A stretch of 64,000 nucleotides of DNA from Bedellia somnulentella (GCA_963576735.1 OY755178.1:1550001-1614000), one strand, 5' to 3'. Numbered from the stretch's first letter, positions 44,251-56,086 are shown. The notes: generated by a model from the letters alone, not told the origin. Translations and numbers: made by a program.

Positions 44251-45428
44251 TATATACATACATACATACATACACTCACGCCATTAGTTCCCATTGGGGT
44301 AGGCAGAGACTATTGATCGCCACTTCTTACGATCCTAACAAACCTCTCTAGCTTCGTTTACATCTGTGGAGGAAAAGGGAAGATCTTCCGCCAGGCGGTG
44401 GTATGCCTGGGGACCGCGGTCCAACTGTATTAAGTTGGAACTTGTATATATAGCAAATGTTTTTAGAAACTTCGATTGCGCGATGTACGATTTGTATGGA
44501 GAGTTTGATGACGAGTGTGACGTATATTGCTTCGTTACATGTTGCTGTGGAATGTGATTCTTCTTGCACTGTCAGCGTTTCTATGTAGTGCGCGTCATTG
44601 TGCACTGACAGCGCGTCGCTACATTACTCCCCCTCCAACAGGAAATTTTGACTCCATATCTTCGTGCCAGTGTGTGTATGCTCGACGGCCATGTGTGCCG
44701 GAACCTCAATGCTGACTCCAACAGCCACGGTGTGGGTGCCCCGTTGCGTGTCCCATTGCTGCCGTGCTGCGAGTCGCGTCTCTTGAGCCGTGGATTCGAA
44801 GCGCTTTTTCTTGTTTGCTGTCCTTTTATATCCTTTTGCTGCTCGTACTTGTCTGGCCAATCCAAATGACTCCTTGTGCTAAGAAGGACGCCATCGTGTT
44901 CTGTAGTCGGTGGTCACCAATGTGGAGGAAAAGGGAAGATCTTCCGCCAGGCGGTGGTATGCCTGGGGACCGCGGTCCAACTGTATTAAGTTGGAACTTG
45001 TATATATAGCAAATGTTTTTAGAAACTTCGATTGCGCGATGTACGATTTGTATGGAGAGTTTGATGACGAGTGTGACGTATATTGCTTCGTTACATGTTG
45101 CTGTGGAATGTGATTCTTCTTGCACTGTCAGCGTTTCTATGTAGTGCGCGTCATTGTGCACTGACAGCGCGTCGCTACACATCCATCAATCTTTTCATGC
45201 ATGCTCTTTTATTCTTCATACTTCGGACGCCAGCCTTTTAGAGCACACTCTCAATTTGGTCCAAGTGTGTTCTCCGTGGTCGTCCTCTACTAACATTACC
45301 ATCCACACTAGCTCTATAGATCCCTTTTACCAATTTTCTATCATCCACCCTCTCTATGTGCCCAAACCATCTCAACATTCCTTTTTCTATCTTTCTTACA
45401 ATATCATTTTTCACACCACACTTTTCAC
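44251..45428 (-). repeat. LINE-L 3' end split by the TRIM
   Basis: Parts 44251-44364 and 45180-45428, contiguous once the 815-bp element and one CATC are removed. Confidence 0.85.
44365..45179 (-). mobile_element. TRIM (miniature LTR retrotransposon), 815 bp, very young
   Basis: Two 259-bp LTRs (44365-44623, 44921-45179) that read identical by eye around only 297 bp. Target duplication CATC (44361-44364, 45180-45183). Primer site TTGGTGACCACC beside the right LTR and polypurine tract GGAGGGGGAG beside the left LTR place it on the minus strand. Both signals resemble those of the gypsy-type element at 8934. No protein-coding capacity beyond short frames, so it must use enzymes from another element. 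Confidence 0.92.
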
Positions 45429-45860
45429 GACTAAACTATTACACACTTTTAAACTATTGTTGGGGAATATAGTTATTGAATAACATATTAGTATTGTACC
45501 CTAAAACAGTTTTCCAATCCTAGGTGAATGTAGCAAAATGGCTAAAGCACATATTTTTACCAAGGTTTATAGTATTTAAAGATATGCCTTGTAGAGTTAA
45601 AAGCTTGGATTTACATTAAATCTTATAACTTTTTGACATTGCTAGTCACGTGGTCTCGGGTGGGCATTCCGAATGAAAAATGGTTTTACGATTAATGATT
45701 TTGTGTATAATTAAAAAAATCGAGCCAATTCTGAGGTTTCAGATTTTTAGCAGTGTATGCTGACGAAATGACTAATAAATTAAAGAACCGATTACTTGTA
45801 ACAGCGGTTGAGTCAGTTTAATTGTAATAAATATAATAAAGCAAAGATAACATATTTATA
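45429..45860. other. no gene seen
   Basis: AT-rich, nothing recognised. Confidence 0.4.
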
Positions 45861-46094
45861 GCTGTGTAGTGTCGGCTTAGAATAGCACTACCCCATTTCT
45901 TCCGGTGGGTGTACGTAAGATGCGACTAACGGACTTGGGGCTTTTTATGGGATTTTCTGGCGATGCGGTTGGAGACCCATCACCAACAACCTTTATTCTA
46001 CCATCTTTTCCCCACTCAACTTCCAAAAATGGCTGTGGAATTTCTAATTTCTCAGCTCTGGCTACCCCTTTTAGGGATTAAAGCCGTGAGTATT
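45861..46094 (+). repeat. SINE-A, tail missing
   Basis: Plus copy ending at GCCGTGAGTAT. Confidence 0.8.
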
Positions 46095-46649
46095 TTAAAA
46101 AATAACTGCAAAAGTTTAATAGTTTTTCAAAGGCATGCATTTTTGCAGTCATAGTTAATATTAATAGAATCATAACGTTATGATATTTAATATTGTGAAA
46201 AATAATAAGAGATCATCTTATTGTGAAATCATAAACCGAGATCAGCAAATTTTTATATAAAATTTTGATTAATTTTCTTGTATTATTATCGCCAACTTGA
46301 TGAATTCTCACTTAGCATAGTAATATCTGAGTAAAAGCTTTAAAATATTTAAAAAAAATGAGCATTTTTGTCATTTTTCATTGCTATTGATAATCTTTGC
46401 ATGAGCCAAATTGTCAATAGTGCATAGAATTATATTATAACAAGAGTTAACAGGAGTGGAATTCTAGGTTGATTCTGATGTCACCATTCATCCCTATAAT
46501 TCTATTCCTCTATGATAATGAAATAATATGTATAATTTTATTAAATATAAGATTATATTTATTATTATATTATATTATCGCGATCAGATAGAATTACACC
46601 TCTAGAAAGTACATCACCATATCGGTGCATACGCAGTCAATATTACTCC
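46095..46649. other. no gene seen
   Basis: Strongly AT-rich, nothing recognised. Confidence 0.4.
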
Positions 46650-46760
46650 AACTGAGTCAGTTCCAAACGTGGCTGAGAAATTTCTAATTCCTTAGCTCTG
46701 GCTACCCCTTCTAGGAATTTATAGCCGTGAGTATATGTAGGTATGTATATATGTATGTAT
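46650..46760 (+). repeat. SINE-A, 3' part
   Basis: 5'-truncated, TATG tail. Confidence 0.75.
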
Positions 46761-46793
46761 GCGTCATTTCCAGAAACTCACATTCACACATCG

Positions 46794-46976
46794 ACTAACG
46801 GCTATAAATCCCAATATAGCATGAGGAATTCCTGAATAACTTTGAAAAAGGTTAGTAAAAGATTTTGATATAAAGATTATCGCCCAATAGTGCATAAAAA
46901 AACTCCTATTTTCTAAAGTCAACTTTGCCCTCCGAATTATATTGGCAGGTGCTATTTTTAGTCGACAATATAGAGA
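46794..46976 (-). repeat. SINE-A, very diverged
   Basis: ACTAACGGCTATAAATCCC start, eroded body. Confidence 0.5.
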
Positions 46977-47406
46977 AAAATTAATTGCCTTAATTATTTT
47001 CGGATATTACAATCGCGTGTTATTGCATGGTTTTTAAAGCCCGACGTTTCGAAAACTTTTCAGTTATCATGGTCACGGGAAGACTGAGGTGTTATTTGTC
47101 ATTATACAGTACTATAAAATTATTAATACTAACTACCTTCACAAAATTTAAGTTACATTTGCGTTAACGCAAAATATCCGAAAATCAATAGTTGTTTTAA
47201 TAAGAAGTCTCAGAAAATTCTTTGCCTTAAATAAATTCTTTATTAATATACTACTCCATATAGGTTCTAGAAAATGAAACTAAAAACAAATATTAATCCA
47301 TCCGATCTCTTTCAACCAACACCTCCTCGTAAATATTCACTAGATTTTAAGCCGTACTACTGTACCAGCCTAAATATATTTTATTATAAACTACAAATAC
47401 ACAATT
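46977..47406. other. unassigned; possible repeat scrap at 47000-47110
   Basis: GCCCGACGTTTCGAAAACTT...GTGGTCACGGG-type motif (GGTCACGGGAAGACTG) recurs in insect genomes; the element class is not known to me. Confidence 0.35.
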
Positions 47407-47407
47407 T

Positions 47408-47643
47408 GCCGTGTAGTGCCGGCTTAGAATGTCACTATCCCTTTCTACCCACGGGTGTCGAAAGAGGCGACTAAGGGTATGGGGCTTTTAAATTGGTTAT
47501 TGCGCGATGCGGTTGGAGACCATCACCTTTATTTCAACCATCATATCAACTACCAAATGTGGCTAAAGAGTTTCTAGTTCTGAAGCTCTGGCTATCCATT
47601 TTTGTGATTTATAGCCGTGAGTATATAAGTATGTATGTATGTA
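47408..47643 (+). repeat. SINE-A (subtype 2)
   Basis: Plus copy with TATG tail. Confidence 0.8.
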
Positions 47644-47749
47644 AATACGCAATCACGACTTATCATGAGATGATTAGCATGAAAAGTCTGTATTCTTGTA
47701 TGGAGGGCACTTTCAGTAGACGTCTCGGCTAAGATCATATTGCTACATA

Positions 47750-47835
47750 TTCACAGGGTAGCCAGAGCTTTAGAACAAGAAATACATTAGCCACTTTTGG
47801 AAGTTGAGTGGGAAATATACTGTTAATTAAATGTC
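47750..47835 (-). repeat. SINE-A fragment
   Basis: Short minus piece. Confidence 0.55.
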
Positions 47836-47942
47836 GTTCTTGAAGTGTTAGTCCAGCGTGTTAGACTATGACTTAGCCACCGTATCCATAGCACCTAGCA
47901 AAATCCTCCGATATTAATTGTAAAGGTTTTTTTTTTAAATTT

Positions 47943-48179
47943 TAGCTTAAAATTTCGCTACCCCTTTCTACCCACGGGTGTCGTAAGAAGCGACTAAGGG
48001 TATTTGGGGCTTTTTATTGAATTTTTGGGCGATGCGGTTGGAGACCCATCACCAAAAACCCTTGTTTTACCATCTTTTCTCCACTCGACTTCCAAAAGTG
48101 GCTGAGGAATTTATAATTCCCTAGCTCTGGCTACCCCTTCTAGGGAAATATAGCCGTGAGTATATGTATGTATGTATGT
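47943..48179 (+). repeat. SINE-A
   Basis: Plus copy mixing subtype-2 5' and subtype-1 3' features. Confidence 0.8.
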
Positions 48180-48245
48180 TTTTTTAATTTAATGGGGAAT
48201 AGAAAATTAAAATTTGTAGCTCAAACTTAACTTTTTTAAAATTAA

Positions 48246-48366
48246 ATGATCACGCCGTAAAGTGCTGTAGGTGAGGCAGAAGTGCTAATATTTATGATTC
48301 TACTACCCAACAATATTATATCAGCCACTGTCAATGTCAGCCATGCAGGCCTATCGCCGGTTCGCG
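48246..48366 (-). repeat. SINE-B, diverged fragment
   Basis: GATCACGCCGTAAAGTGCTG to CAGGCCTATCGCCG. Confidence 0.45.
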
Positions 48367-48589
48367 TATTTTAAGCATATTAAATAGTTTTGCAATTGAT
48401 TTGTATTAATTACTATTGTTGAATAATGAGATCCGACACTTCATATATTTAATTAAGGACATTAATTTGATTTTACAATCAATTTATTGTTAATAAATAA
48501 TTAATTAAATATGACCACAGATTATTATAAAATATTAATTGATCATTTTACACCATTTTAAGGTAAAATTGTAATATTACGGACGGCGT

Positions 48590-48765
48590 AAAATTTTAGT
48601 TCTTACGAAGGTGAAAGGCTGTAGTGAAAAGAATTAAAGAGCGTGTATGAAAAGAATGATGAATGTTACAGCAGCAAAAGAGATTTGTTAGGATCGTACA
48701 AAGTGGCGATCGATAGTCTCTGCCTACCCTTATGTTAACAACGGTCGTGAGTATAAGTAAGTAAG
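48590..48765 (+). repeat. LINE-L 3' end, degenerate
   Basis: Ends GATCGATAGTCTCTGCCTACCC then a TAAG tail. Confidence 0.65.
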
Positions 48766-48885
48766 TATAGTATTACGGTTTTTGTTTTTACAAATTTTAT
48801 CTATCACGAACTAATATTCAACAATGAAATCACATAATAAACGAGCCAAAACTAATCAACCTCTCCTTACAGCTCATATACAAAC

Positions 48886-49118
48886 ATACATACATATACA
48901 TACATACAACACATACATACTCACGGCTGTAAATCCCTAGAAGGGGTAGCCAGAGCTAAGGAATTAAAAATTACTCAGCCACTTTTGGAAATGTGAGTGG
49001 GGAAAAGATGGTAAAAATAAAGGTTGTTGGTGATGGGTCTCCAACCGCATCGCCGTCGCCTCTTACGTACACCCATCGGTAGAAACGGGGTAGTGATATT
49101 CTTAGCCGACACTACAAG
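48886..49118 (-). repeat. SINE-A with 14-bp target duplication
   Basis: GCTCATATACAAAC at 48872-48885 and 49119-49132. Confidence 0.9.
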
Positions 49119-49254
49119 GCTCATATACAAACTAAGAAAATTTCAGTAGAGACACAGGTATAAAGTATCAAGAATAAAGGAAAATGTGTTAAAATATTAG
49201 TTATACTGTTTATTAAGCATAAGATGTTCAAAGAATCGAAAAAAATAATAGTCC

Positions 49255-49679
49255 AAGATCCCGGTGCCCCCAGATGTTACTTATTTTCTCATAAGAAATA
49301 TAAATGGGATAAAGTAGTGTTAGTACGTACTTTGAGTGTGTGCATACCTGCTACCTTGGGTCGACGGCCAATTCATAGGTACCAGCTGCTAAAGGTAGAT
49401 AAATACAGTTCTGATTTTTCTTAAATTCTCAGTGCTGATTTTTACATATGTTTTAGGTATTGTTGTTAAAAATTAATAATCATTATTGCCAGACACTTTC
49501 CATCGGCGCTTACCCTTACCAGACGCTTTAAAGCTTCAAAAAAAATAACATATTCTTACTTACAGTCTCACTCTTGATTTTTATGTATGATACTTGGGGA
49601 ACTATTTGAACACCCCTGGTCAGCAGCCAGACCAATTGGAGGGGTCAAACATCCCCCCAGACACACATAAAGTGTCGCT
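49255..49679 (+). repeat. left TIR arm (425 bp)
   Basis: Inverse of 51180-51604. Confidence 0.9.
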
Positions 49680-49931
49680 AAAATTCTGCTCGTTCGATAT
49701 AATCAAGAGAGATTAAAGATTCGTTACATACAAAATGGAATCGAACCTGAAGATTACAAGGTATTTTAAAGTGATCTGGGTTGAGAAAATTTTATAAATA
49801 ATAAATATAAGTTTCTTTAACCTATGTTTCACATCTTATCGTCGAGTTAAATTGAATACTACTATTTAAAAAAATCATGTTTATTAAATCTTAAAATTAT
49901 ACAAAGCTATACATGTCTTTCTTCTTTCGGA

Positions 49932-51078
49932 TTATTTGTAGTTTGAACATTCAGCGTGTTTTTTACTGTCATCATCGTCTAAGTTTGATAAGTCATTATC
50001 AACCCAATGTTGGCATTGACTATCATCATTATCATCCATATTAATTTCATTTTCTGTAACAAAAATAACATAATTAAGAATCAAAGAGTTATACGGTTAT
50101 ATCAATTATTCAAATTTAAAGTATAATACCTGATTCTTCTTGAAGCGATTCACTGACAAAGCTCGGCAATTGGTCCCCATCGAACCAGTTAATTATTATC
50201 TTTCAACGTCCACCCAGTATTGTCAGGACTAAAAATACTAATTTTCTTCATATGAGCATTTTTCCAGAGACTAGTGATATAATTAGCTCGTCGAAACTGC
50301 TGTGAAAGCTCACTTTTGCATGGTGGTAAGTTACTAGCATCAAAGTTTTTCACATTTTTACGATTGAACTCTTCATTTACGTCACAAACCATATAAGTGT
50401 TGATGAAGAGTTGGAGTTGGGCAGCATCTACGTCAATTATTCCGGCCACGTTGTACAGTTCACAAATAAATTTTTGTACAGTGTTGGACACATTTTGCTC
50501 CCGTTTTAAGTCACTGAATAAGTCTACATCGCCGAGTTTCATAAACGCTATCTGGTACTCTACTTTTTTTTTCAATACATTAAATGGCCTTTGCTTGCCT
50601 TTTCTAAAAAAAGCTAGATTGTAATCACAACCAGTTATTGCGTGAAATCCTGGCAAGCAACGGCTTAATGTAGGTCCTAAATGTTTATAAATCTCAGTGA
50701 TATCAATGTATCTAACTTTATTTCCAGTGCCAGTCAATATCCACACATGGGAGTCATCATTTTTTAAATGATGCATATTGCCCAGCATAATTACTGCAAT
50801 ATCGGTGTCAGAACACTGAATAACAAAATTAGCTTGATCAACAAAATTGCAGTTATGGTGGATAATCTTAGTGTCAGCTTCCTCATGTTCAGGGCAACTT
50901 AAATTTTCATCAATAGAAGATACTACTGCATTATTTATGACGGAAAAAGAGTGACAATTCTTGAAATTAACAACAATGTTTTTGTTGCCAATAAATGGTA
51001 CTATCTCGTCTGTAGACCAGTGGCGTATAAAGAAGTCAATGAGAGCCTCTTTGAAGCGTATATTTTCAATTCTTTCGC
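49932..51078 (-). pseudogene. nuclease-like protein of the TIR element (slightly broken)
   Basis: Minus-strand frame open from about 51078 to 50189 (about 295 residues; the only internal ATG start is at 50788). Ordered motifs: HEEADTKI, CSDTDIAVIML, WILTGTGN, then LPGFHAITGCDYNLAFF and KGKQRPF, then LPPCKSEL. The DTD and GCDY pairs recall PIN/FEN (XPG-type) nucleases; that similarity is my inference. Such EEAD-DTD-GCD proteins recur in animal genomes as uncharacterised, repeat-like families. Near 50190 a one-base shift is needed to enter NWFDGDQLPSFVSES, followed by a likely intron (donor 50129, acceptor 50054) and an acidic tail (MDDNDDSQ...) ending at 49932. The N-terminus is not clear. Confidence 0.6.
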
Positions 51079-51179
51079 GAAATCAGACGGTCGAACTTGA
51101 TCGGGTCCACTGATGCTAAACTCAAGTTGTGTCGATTCATTTCGAAGCGTACAAATAATGACCTCGCGCTTATACACAT

Positions 51180-51604
51180 AGCGACACTTTATGTGTGTCT
51201 GGGGGGATGTTTGACCCCTCCAATTGGTCTGGCTGCTGACCAGGGGTGTTCAAATAGTTCCCCAAGTATCATACATAAAAATCAAGAGTGAGACTGTAAG
51301 TAAGAATATGTTATTTTTTTTGAAGCTTTAAAGCGTCTGGTAAGGGTAAGCGCCGATGAAAAGTGTCTGGCAATAATGATTATTAATTTTTAACAACAAT
51401 ATCTAAAACATATGTAAAAATCAGCACTGAGAATTTAAGAAAAATCAGAACTGTATTTATCTACCTTTAGCAGCTGGTACCTATGAATTGGCCGTCGACC
51501 CAAGGTAGCAGGTATGCACACACTCAAAGTACGTACTAACACTACTTTATCCCATTTATATTTCTTATGAGAAAATAAGTAACGTCTGGGGGCACCGGGA
51601 TCTT
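51180..51604 (-). repeat. right TIR arm (425 bp)
   Basis: Inverse of 49255-49679; mismatches seen at the GATGTT/GACGTT, TTAGGTA/TTAGATA and TTCCATC/TTTCATC positions. Confidence 0.9.
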
Positions 51605-51660
51605 ACTCTATAATATTGATAGTCTTTGCCTAGCCTTAAAAAATATTTAAAAAATAGTTT

Positions 51661-51780
51661 GGTCGGTGGTTGGCCGATTTGGTAAGTAGCTAACTCCTGG
51701 GTCCGGAGGTCACGGGTTCAAATCCCGATGAGAGCATTCAGTTATGTAATGAATATAAATGCGTTTTTATAAGACTTTGT
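51661..51780 (+). repeat. SINE-C head
   Basis: Box B GGTTCAAATCCCGATGAGAG; diverged. Confidence 0.6.
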
Positions 51781-51796
51781 TATTATTTCTATGTAT

Positions 51797-51960
51797 ACTT
51801 ACTTACTCCGTTGGCTCAGCGACCCGAAGTGGGTCTTGGCCTCAGACACAAGACGTCGCCACTTGTCCCTATCCTTTGCGATCTCTTTCCAGTTGCCATC
51901 CTGAAGTTCGTGCAGGTCCTTTTCGACTTGGTCCCTCTATCGATATTTGGGACATCCAAC
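51797..51960 (-). repeat. LINE C-terminal fragment (another family)
   Basis: Minus strand reads WKEIAKDRDKWRRLVSEAKT, ends shortly after with a stop inside a TAAG tail. Confidence 0.7.
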
Positions 51961-52072
51961 TGGTATTTCTATGTATACTATAGATTAATAAAACATATTA
52001 GTGAGTTGCTATTTTTTATAACGGGTCTTTTCTTTCTATCGAATAAATAGATCTGTGTTATATGTCCGTCCG

Positions 52073-52326
52073 TATATACATACATACATACATATACTCA
52101 CGGCTATAAATCCCTAGAAGGGGTAGCCAGAGCCAAGGAATTAGAAATTCCTCAGCCGCTTTTTGAAAGTTGAGTGGGGAGAAGATAGTAAAATAAAGGT
52201 TGTTGGTGATGGGTCTCCAACCGCATCGCCCAAAAATCCAATAAAAAGCCCCAATACCCTTAGTCGCCTCTTACAACACCCGTGGGTAGAAAGGGGTAGC
52301 GACATTCTAAGCCGGCACTACACGGC
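52073..52326 (-). repeat. SINE-A
   Basis: Full copy with subtype-1 3' half and subtype-2 5' half. Confidence 0.85.
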
Positions 52327-52580
52327 TACTATATATTTCTTTATAATTTATCAAAAACCTAATAAATTAAAATACATAGTAAGGCTTTTTGTCAGTATTT
52401 CAGTTTAAAATGCATCCCGCGCACCGGATGTAGTGGCTTCCTCGCGAGCCGTGACTGAAATGGTTATCATTGCGTGCTTTGTTCCAACTTCGCCTGCAAT
52501 TGCGAAAATGCATGGAACAGAAAACTCGCGATAAACTTCTGATATAGCAATTAGTTTGTTTCATCACATCTATATTCTGT

Positions 52581-52911
52581 GTAACAATACTGATAGCTCA
52601 TTTGGTAGAACACCGCTTATCGTGTAGTCGACGACGACGGTATAAATCTCGGGTCGTATAAATACTAATTTGTCATTTCTAAAGACATATGTGTGGTTAA
52701 TTTATCACTGGTAACGGTGAGGGAAAACATCGTGAGGACACCCAAATGGCTGAATTGTACTTAGCCATGCGATGGTGTATTCATGGAAAACGGCGATAGG
52801 CCTCACGTGAGTGAGTACACCGTCCAAGCAAAATGTGAGTACTTTGAACACCAGGTGACACTGTCACGTGCTGTTCAGAAGTATTAGTGCCTCTGCGTGA
52901 ACGTTTGTGTT
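52581..52911 (+). repeat. SINE-B, near full length
   Basis: tRNA-like head, body; the 3' hairpin region is deleted. Confidence 0.75.
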
Positions 52912-52958
52912 TGAATATTGAGTCTCCGTAATTAAAAGTAACTTGGGTTTTTTTATTC

Positions 52959-53008
52959 TGTAGCTCTGGCTTCACCGCTGGGATTTATAGTCGTGAGTAT
53001 ACGTATTT
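52959..53008 (+). repeat. SINE-A 3' end scrap
   Basis: About 50 bp. Confidence 0.5.
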
Positions 53009-53389
53009 ATTATTTATGCGTTGATCCGAGAGTGGTAGACAGTGAGTAGGCCACAATCTAGATCGCTCCTTTGAGGAAGGTCTCTGGAGGCCGATGTCAG
53101 TAGTGTAAATTTTTACTAAATATCGGTGGTGATGAGGGACAGTTTGTATTAAACCTACTTACTAAGGATGATTTAGAAATAGATTCTACAGTGGCCAAGT
53201 GTAGGTTGGGTAGTTTAACTACTTCATCATTGATAGTACTGCTGGAGCTGGGACTAACTGGATCTTCAAGGAATCGTCTCACTTTTTAAATGCAATCAAT
53301 CCATTGCATAGCATTTTGAGTCTTGCTCGCGTCATTGGCCTTATAAAATTGGAAATAGCTATTAATAGTAATTATAATACTATTACTTT
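53009..53389. other. no gene seen
   Basis: A 61-residue minus frame (53097-53282) shows no domain. Confidence 0.4.
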
Positions 53390-53960
53390 ACCATTGATGG
53401 ATGTGAACGTAGCAAGACGGGTTTGCCAGGACCGTACAAAGTGACGGTCGATAGTCTCCGCCAACCCCAATAGGCTATTTGACTGTAATAAAAATATACA
53501 TTTCTTTTATTTCATTAGCCCTAATATTTCTTTTTTGGAGCAATATGTATTAATGCGAGATAAAAATATTGCATTATTTCACTAAAATCCGTCTTCTAAA
53601 ATAAGTATTTTTGATGCAACTGTCACGTGACTAAAAACGACCGTGATTGGCTATTTTAATAATGACGTAGATCGCGCATAAACTGTCTGTGTATCGCTTC
53701 GCTTATTGGTGTATAATGCGGAATTGACGTCATATGTGCCACAGCCGCCATATTACTTAAAGTCGCGTTTTCGCGGCACATTTGAAAATTGCATTTTCTT
53801 TTTAAATTTTTTAATAAAATAGCTAAAATGAAGACAGAAAAATATATTTTTAGGGCTCCTTATAAACAAATTAACACCGTAAGATAGTTTTCAAAACTTA
53901 GTCAAATAGCCTATTGGAATTAACGGCGCGGCGTAAGTATATGATGTATGTATCTTAAAT
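53390..53960 (+). repeat. LINE-L 3' end split by a MITE
   Basis: Parts 53390-53472 and 53912-53960. Confidence 0.7.
53473..53911 (+). mobile_element. MITE-like element, 439 bp, TA-flanked
   Basis: Ends GGCTATTTGACT / AGTCAAATAGCC; TA at 53471-53472 and 53912-53913; no coding frame. A second GGCTATTTTAATAATGACG block lies inside. Confidence 0.75.
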
Positions 53961-54059
53961 CCTTAAACTCAACGTTCATGATGGATATCCTAGTCCGCGT
54001 TTTAAGTGTTAGTAGAAAAAAGATTTCGAGCCAAGTTATAAAACATCCATATATTAGTT

Positions 54060-54512
54060 CCCATTGGGGTAGGCGGAGACTATTGATCGCGACTTTTTAC
54101 TATGCTGAAACACGTCTCTAGCTTCAATTATATCCATCAATCTTTTTATGCATGCTCTTTTATTGAAAGAAGAGTGAAAAAGGGTAATGTGGTAAATGTA
54201 GCAATGAATAATCTAATGATCATTCAATGATGAGAGGCAAGAATGGCTGTGCATGATTCTGTTCTTGTCCCTACACTTGTGTATGGCAGCGAATGTTAGG
54301 TGCAGCAGAAGAAGCGTGAAATTAGAGTGAATGCTGTAATAATGAGGTCCCTCAGTTTTTTTATGTTAGGTTGTGTGATCGAGTGAGAAATAGCGTGATT
54401 CGTGAAAGGTGCGGTGTAAAGGGTGATATTGTAAAAAAAGATAGAAAAAGCAATGTTAAAATTGTTTGGGCACACAGTAAGGATGGATGATAGTAAATTG
54501 GTAAAAGATATT
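54060..54512. repeat. LINE-L pieces, minus then plus
   Basis: 54060-54168 minus 3' end; 54168-54512 plus, a degenerate coding part (RMAVHDSVLVPTLVYGSEC-like, with frameshifts and stops). Confidence 0.7.
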
Positions 54513-54541
54513 TACATATATATATATATACTCACCGTGAT

Positions 54542-54915
54542 AGCAACCGTGATAGCCCAGTGGGTAGAACACTCGGTTATCGTGCAAACGACTAGTGTTC
54601 AAATCCTGGGTCGGGGCCTACACCAATTTGTCTTTTCTAAAGACATATGTGTGGTTAATTTATCATGGTTGTTAACGGTGAGGGAAAACATCGTGAGGAA
54701 ACCCACATGGCTGAGTTGTACTTAGTCATGTGACAGTGTATTCGTACAAAACGGCGATAGGCCTGCCCCCTATCACGTGAGTACACTGTCCATGCAAAAC
54801 GTGGGTACTCTGAACACCAGGTGACAAAGTCACGTGATGTTCAGAAGTATTAGTACCTCTGCCAACCCCTTCGGGGATATTCGGCGTGAACGTTTATGCT
54901 TTATTATGCTTATGC
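54542..54915 (+). repeat. SINE-B, full length
   Basis: Best plus copy: head GCAACCGTGATAGCCCAGTG, box B GTTCAAATCCTGG, hairpin CCCCTTCGGGG, tail TTATGCTTATGC. Confidence 0.9.
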
Positions 54916-54917
54916 TT

Positions 54918-55156
54918 ATATATACTCACGACTCACTTATCCCTAGAAGGGGTAGTCAGAGCTAGGGAATTTGAAATTCCTCAGCCACTTTTGGAAATTG
55001 CGTGGGGAAAAGATGGTAAAATAACGGTTGTTGGTGATGGGTCTCCAACCGCATCGCCCAAAAATCCCTTAAAAGCCCCAATACCGTTAGTCGCCTCTTA
55101 CGTACGCCCATCGGTAGTAACGGGGTAGTGCTATTCTAAGCCGACACTACACAGCA
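54918..55156 (-). repeat. SINE-A
   Basis: Full minus copy inserted at or next to the SINE-B tail. Confidence 0.8.
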
Positions 55157-55214
55157 AATAGAGAGTGTGCTCAAAAAAGCAGACGCCCAAAATGTGAAGA
55201 ATAAAAGTGCCAAA
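55157..55214 (+). repeat. LINE-L fragment
   Basis: About 58 bp of coding tail. Confidence 0.5.
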
Positions 55215-55473
55215 ATAATAATATTTAAAAATAACATACAAAACTATATTACGAGCAGACTTTCTCGAGAATTTTTGAATCATTTCAAAGACTCGCAGCC
55301 TTTTCACTACGCCTTTCTGCATAGTGTTGTTTTTAAGTGTATTTAATGTGATAAAATCTGCAGCAATTAGCTTATCTCTTCGGATATTTACTTGAAAAGC
55401 TGAGAGAAGCGTGTCGAAACCATTTATCTTGTAGATGGGGTGATGTCACGCCATTTCTATGATAATAACTGAT

Positions 55474-55714
55474 GCTGTGTAGTGTCGGCTTAAAATAACG
55501 CTACCCCATTTCTTCCCATGGGTGATCGTAAGAGGTGACTAAGGGTATCGGGGCTTTTTAGTAATTTTTGGGCAATGCGGTTGGAGACCCGTCACCAAAA
55601 ATATTTATTTTTGATCTTTTCCCAACTTAACTTCCAAAAGTGGCTGAAGAAATTGTCTGACTCTGATGCTCTGGCTACTCCTTTAGGATTTATAGTCGTC
55701 AGTATATGTGTATG
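55474..55714 (+). repeat. SINE-A (subtype 3)
   Basis: Plus copy. Confidence 0.8.
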
Positions 55715-55844
55715 TGATGTAACTGATAGATCTGTCATATGTATAATTTATCTCTTGAATACTGTAGCGCCAAAAATAAAGGGTTTATGTGATTCTAAAT
55801 TTCGATGAATGAGGTGTAATGATAGCGCTTTTCCAGCGTGGTGG

Positions 55845-56086
55845 ACATACATATACTCACGGCTATAAATCCCTAAAAGGGGTAGCCAGAGCTGTGAAAT
55901 AACAAATTCCTCAGCCACTTTTGGAAGTTGAGTGGGAAAAAAATGGTAGTACAAAGGTTGTTGGTGATGGGTCTCCAACCGCATCGCCCAAAAATCACTT
56001 AAAAAGCCCCAAGTCCGTTAGTCGCCTCTTACGTACACCCACCGGAAGAAATGGGGTAGTGCTATTCTAAGCCGGCACTAATCAGC
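55845..56086 (-). repeat. SINE-A
   Basis: Minus copy very close to 5586-5861 in sequence. Confidence 0.8.

Larger units (their letters stand above)
49255..51604 (-). mobile_element. 2.35-kb element with 425-bp terminal inverted repeats
   Basis: Arms 49255-49679 and 51180-51604 are both 425 bp and inverse copies with about three mismatches by eye. Outer end AAGATCCCGGTGCCCCCAGA, inner end AAGTGTCGCT. Between them lie 1.5 kb with one minus-strand coding region. No clear target duplication: flanks are GTCC / ACTC, or a possible 2-bp AT if the end is CCCGG. The arms' similarity implies recent activity or gene conversion. It resembles no superfamily I can name by its ends. Confidence 0.85.

Noticed and set aside
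44581..44865. Protein-coding gene inside the 815-bp element
   Set aside because: Overlapping short frames in several directions, no domain; the interior fits a TRIM.
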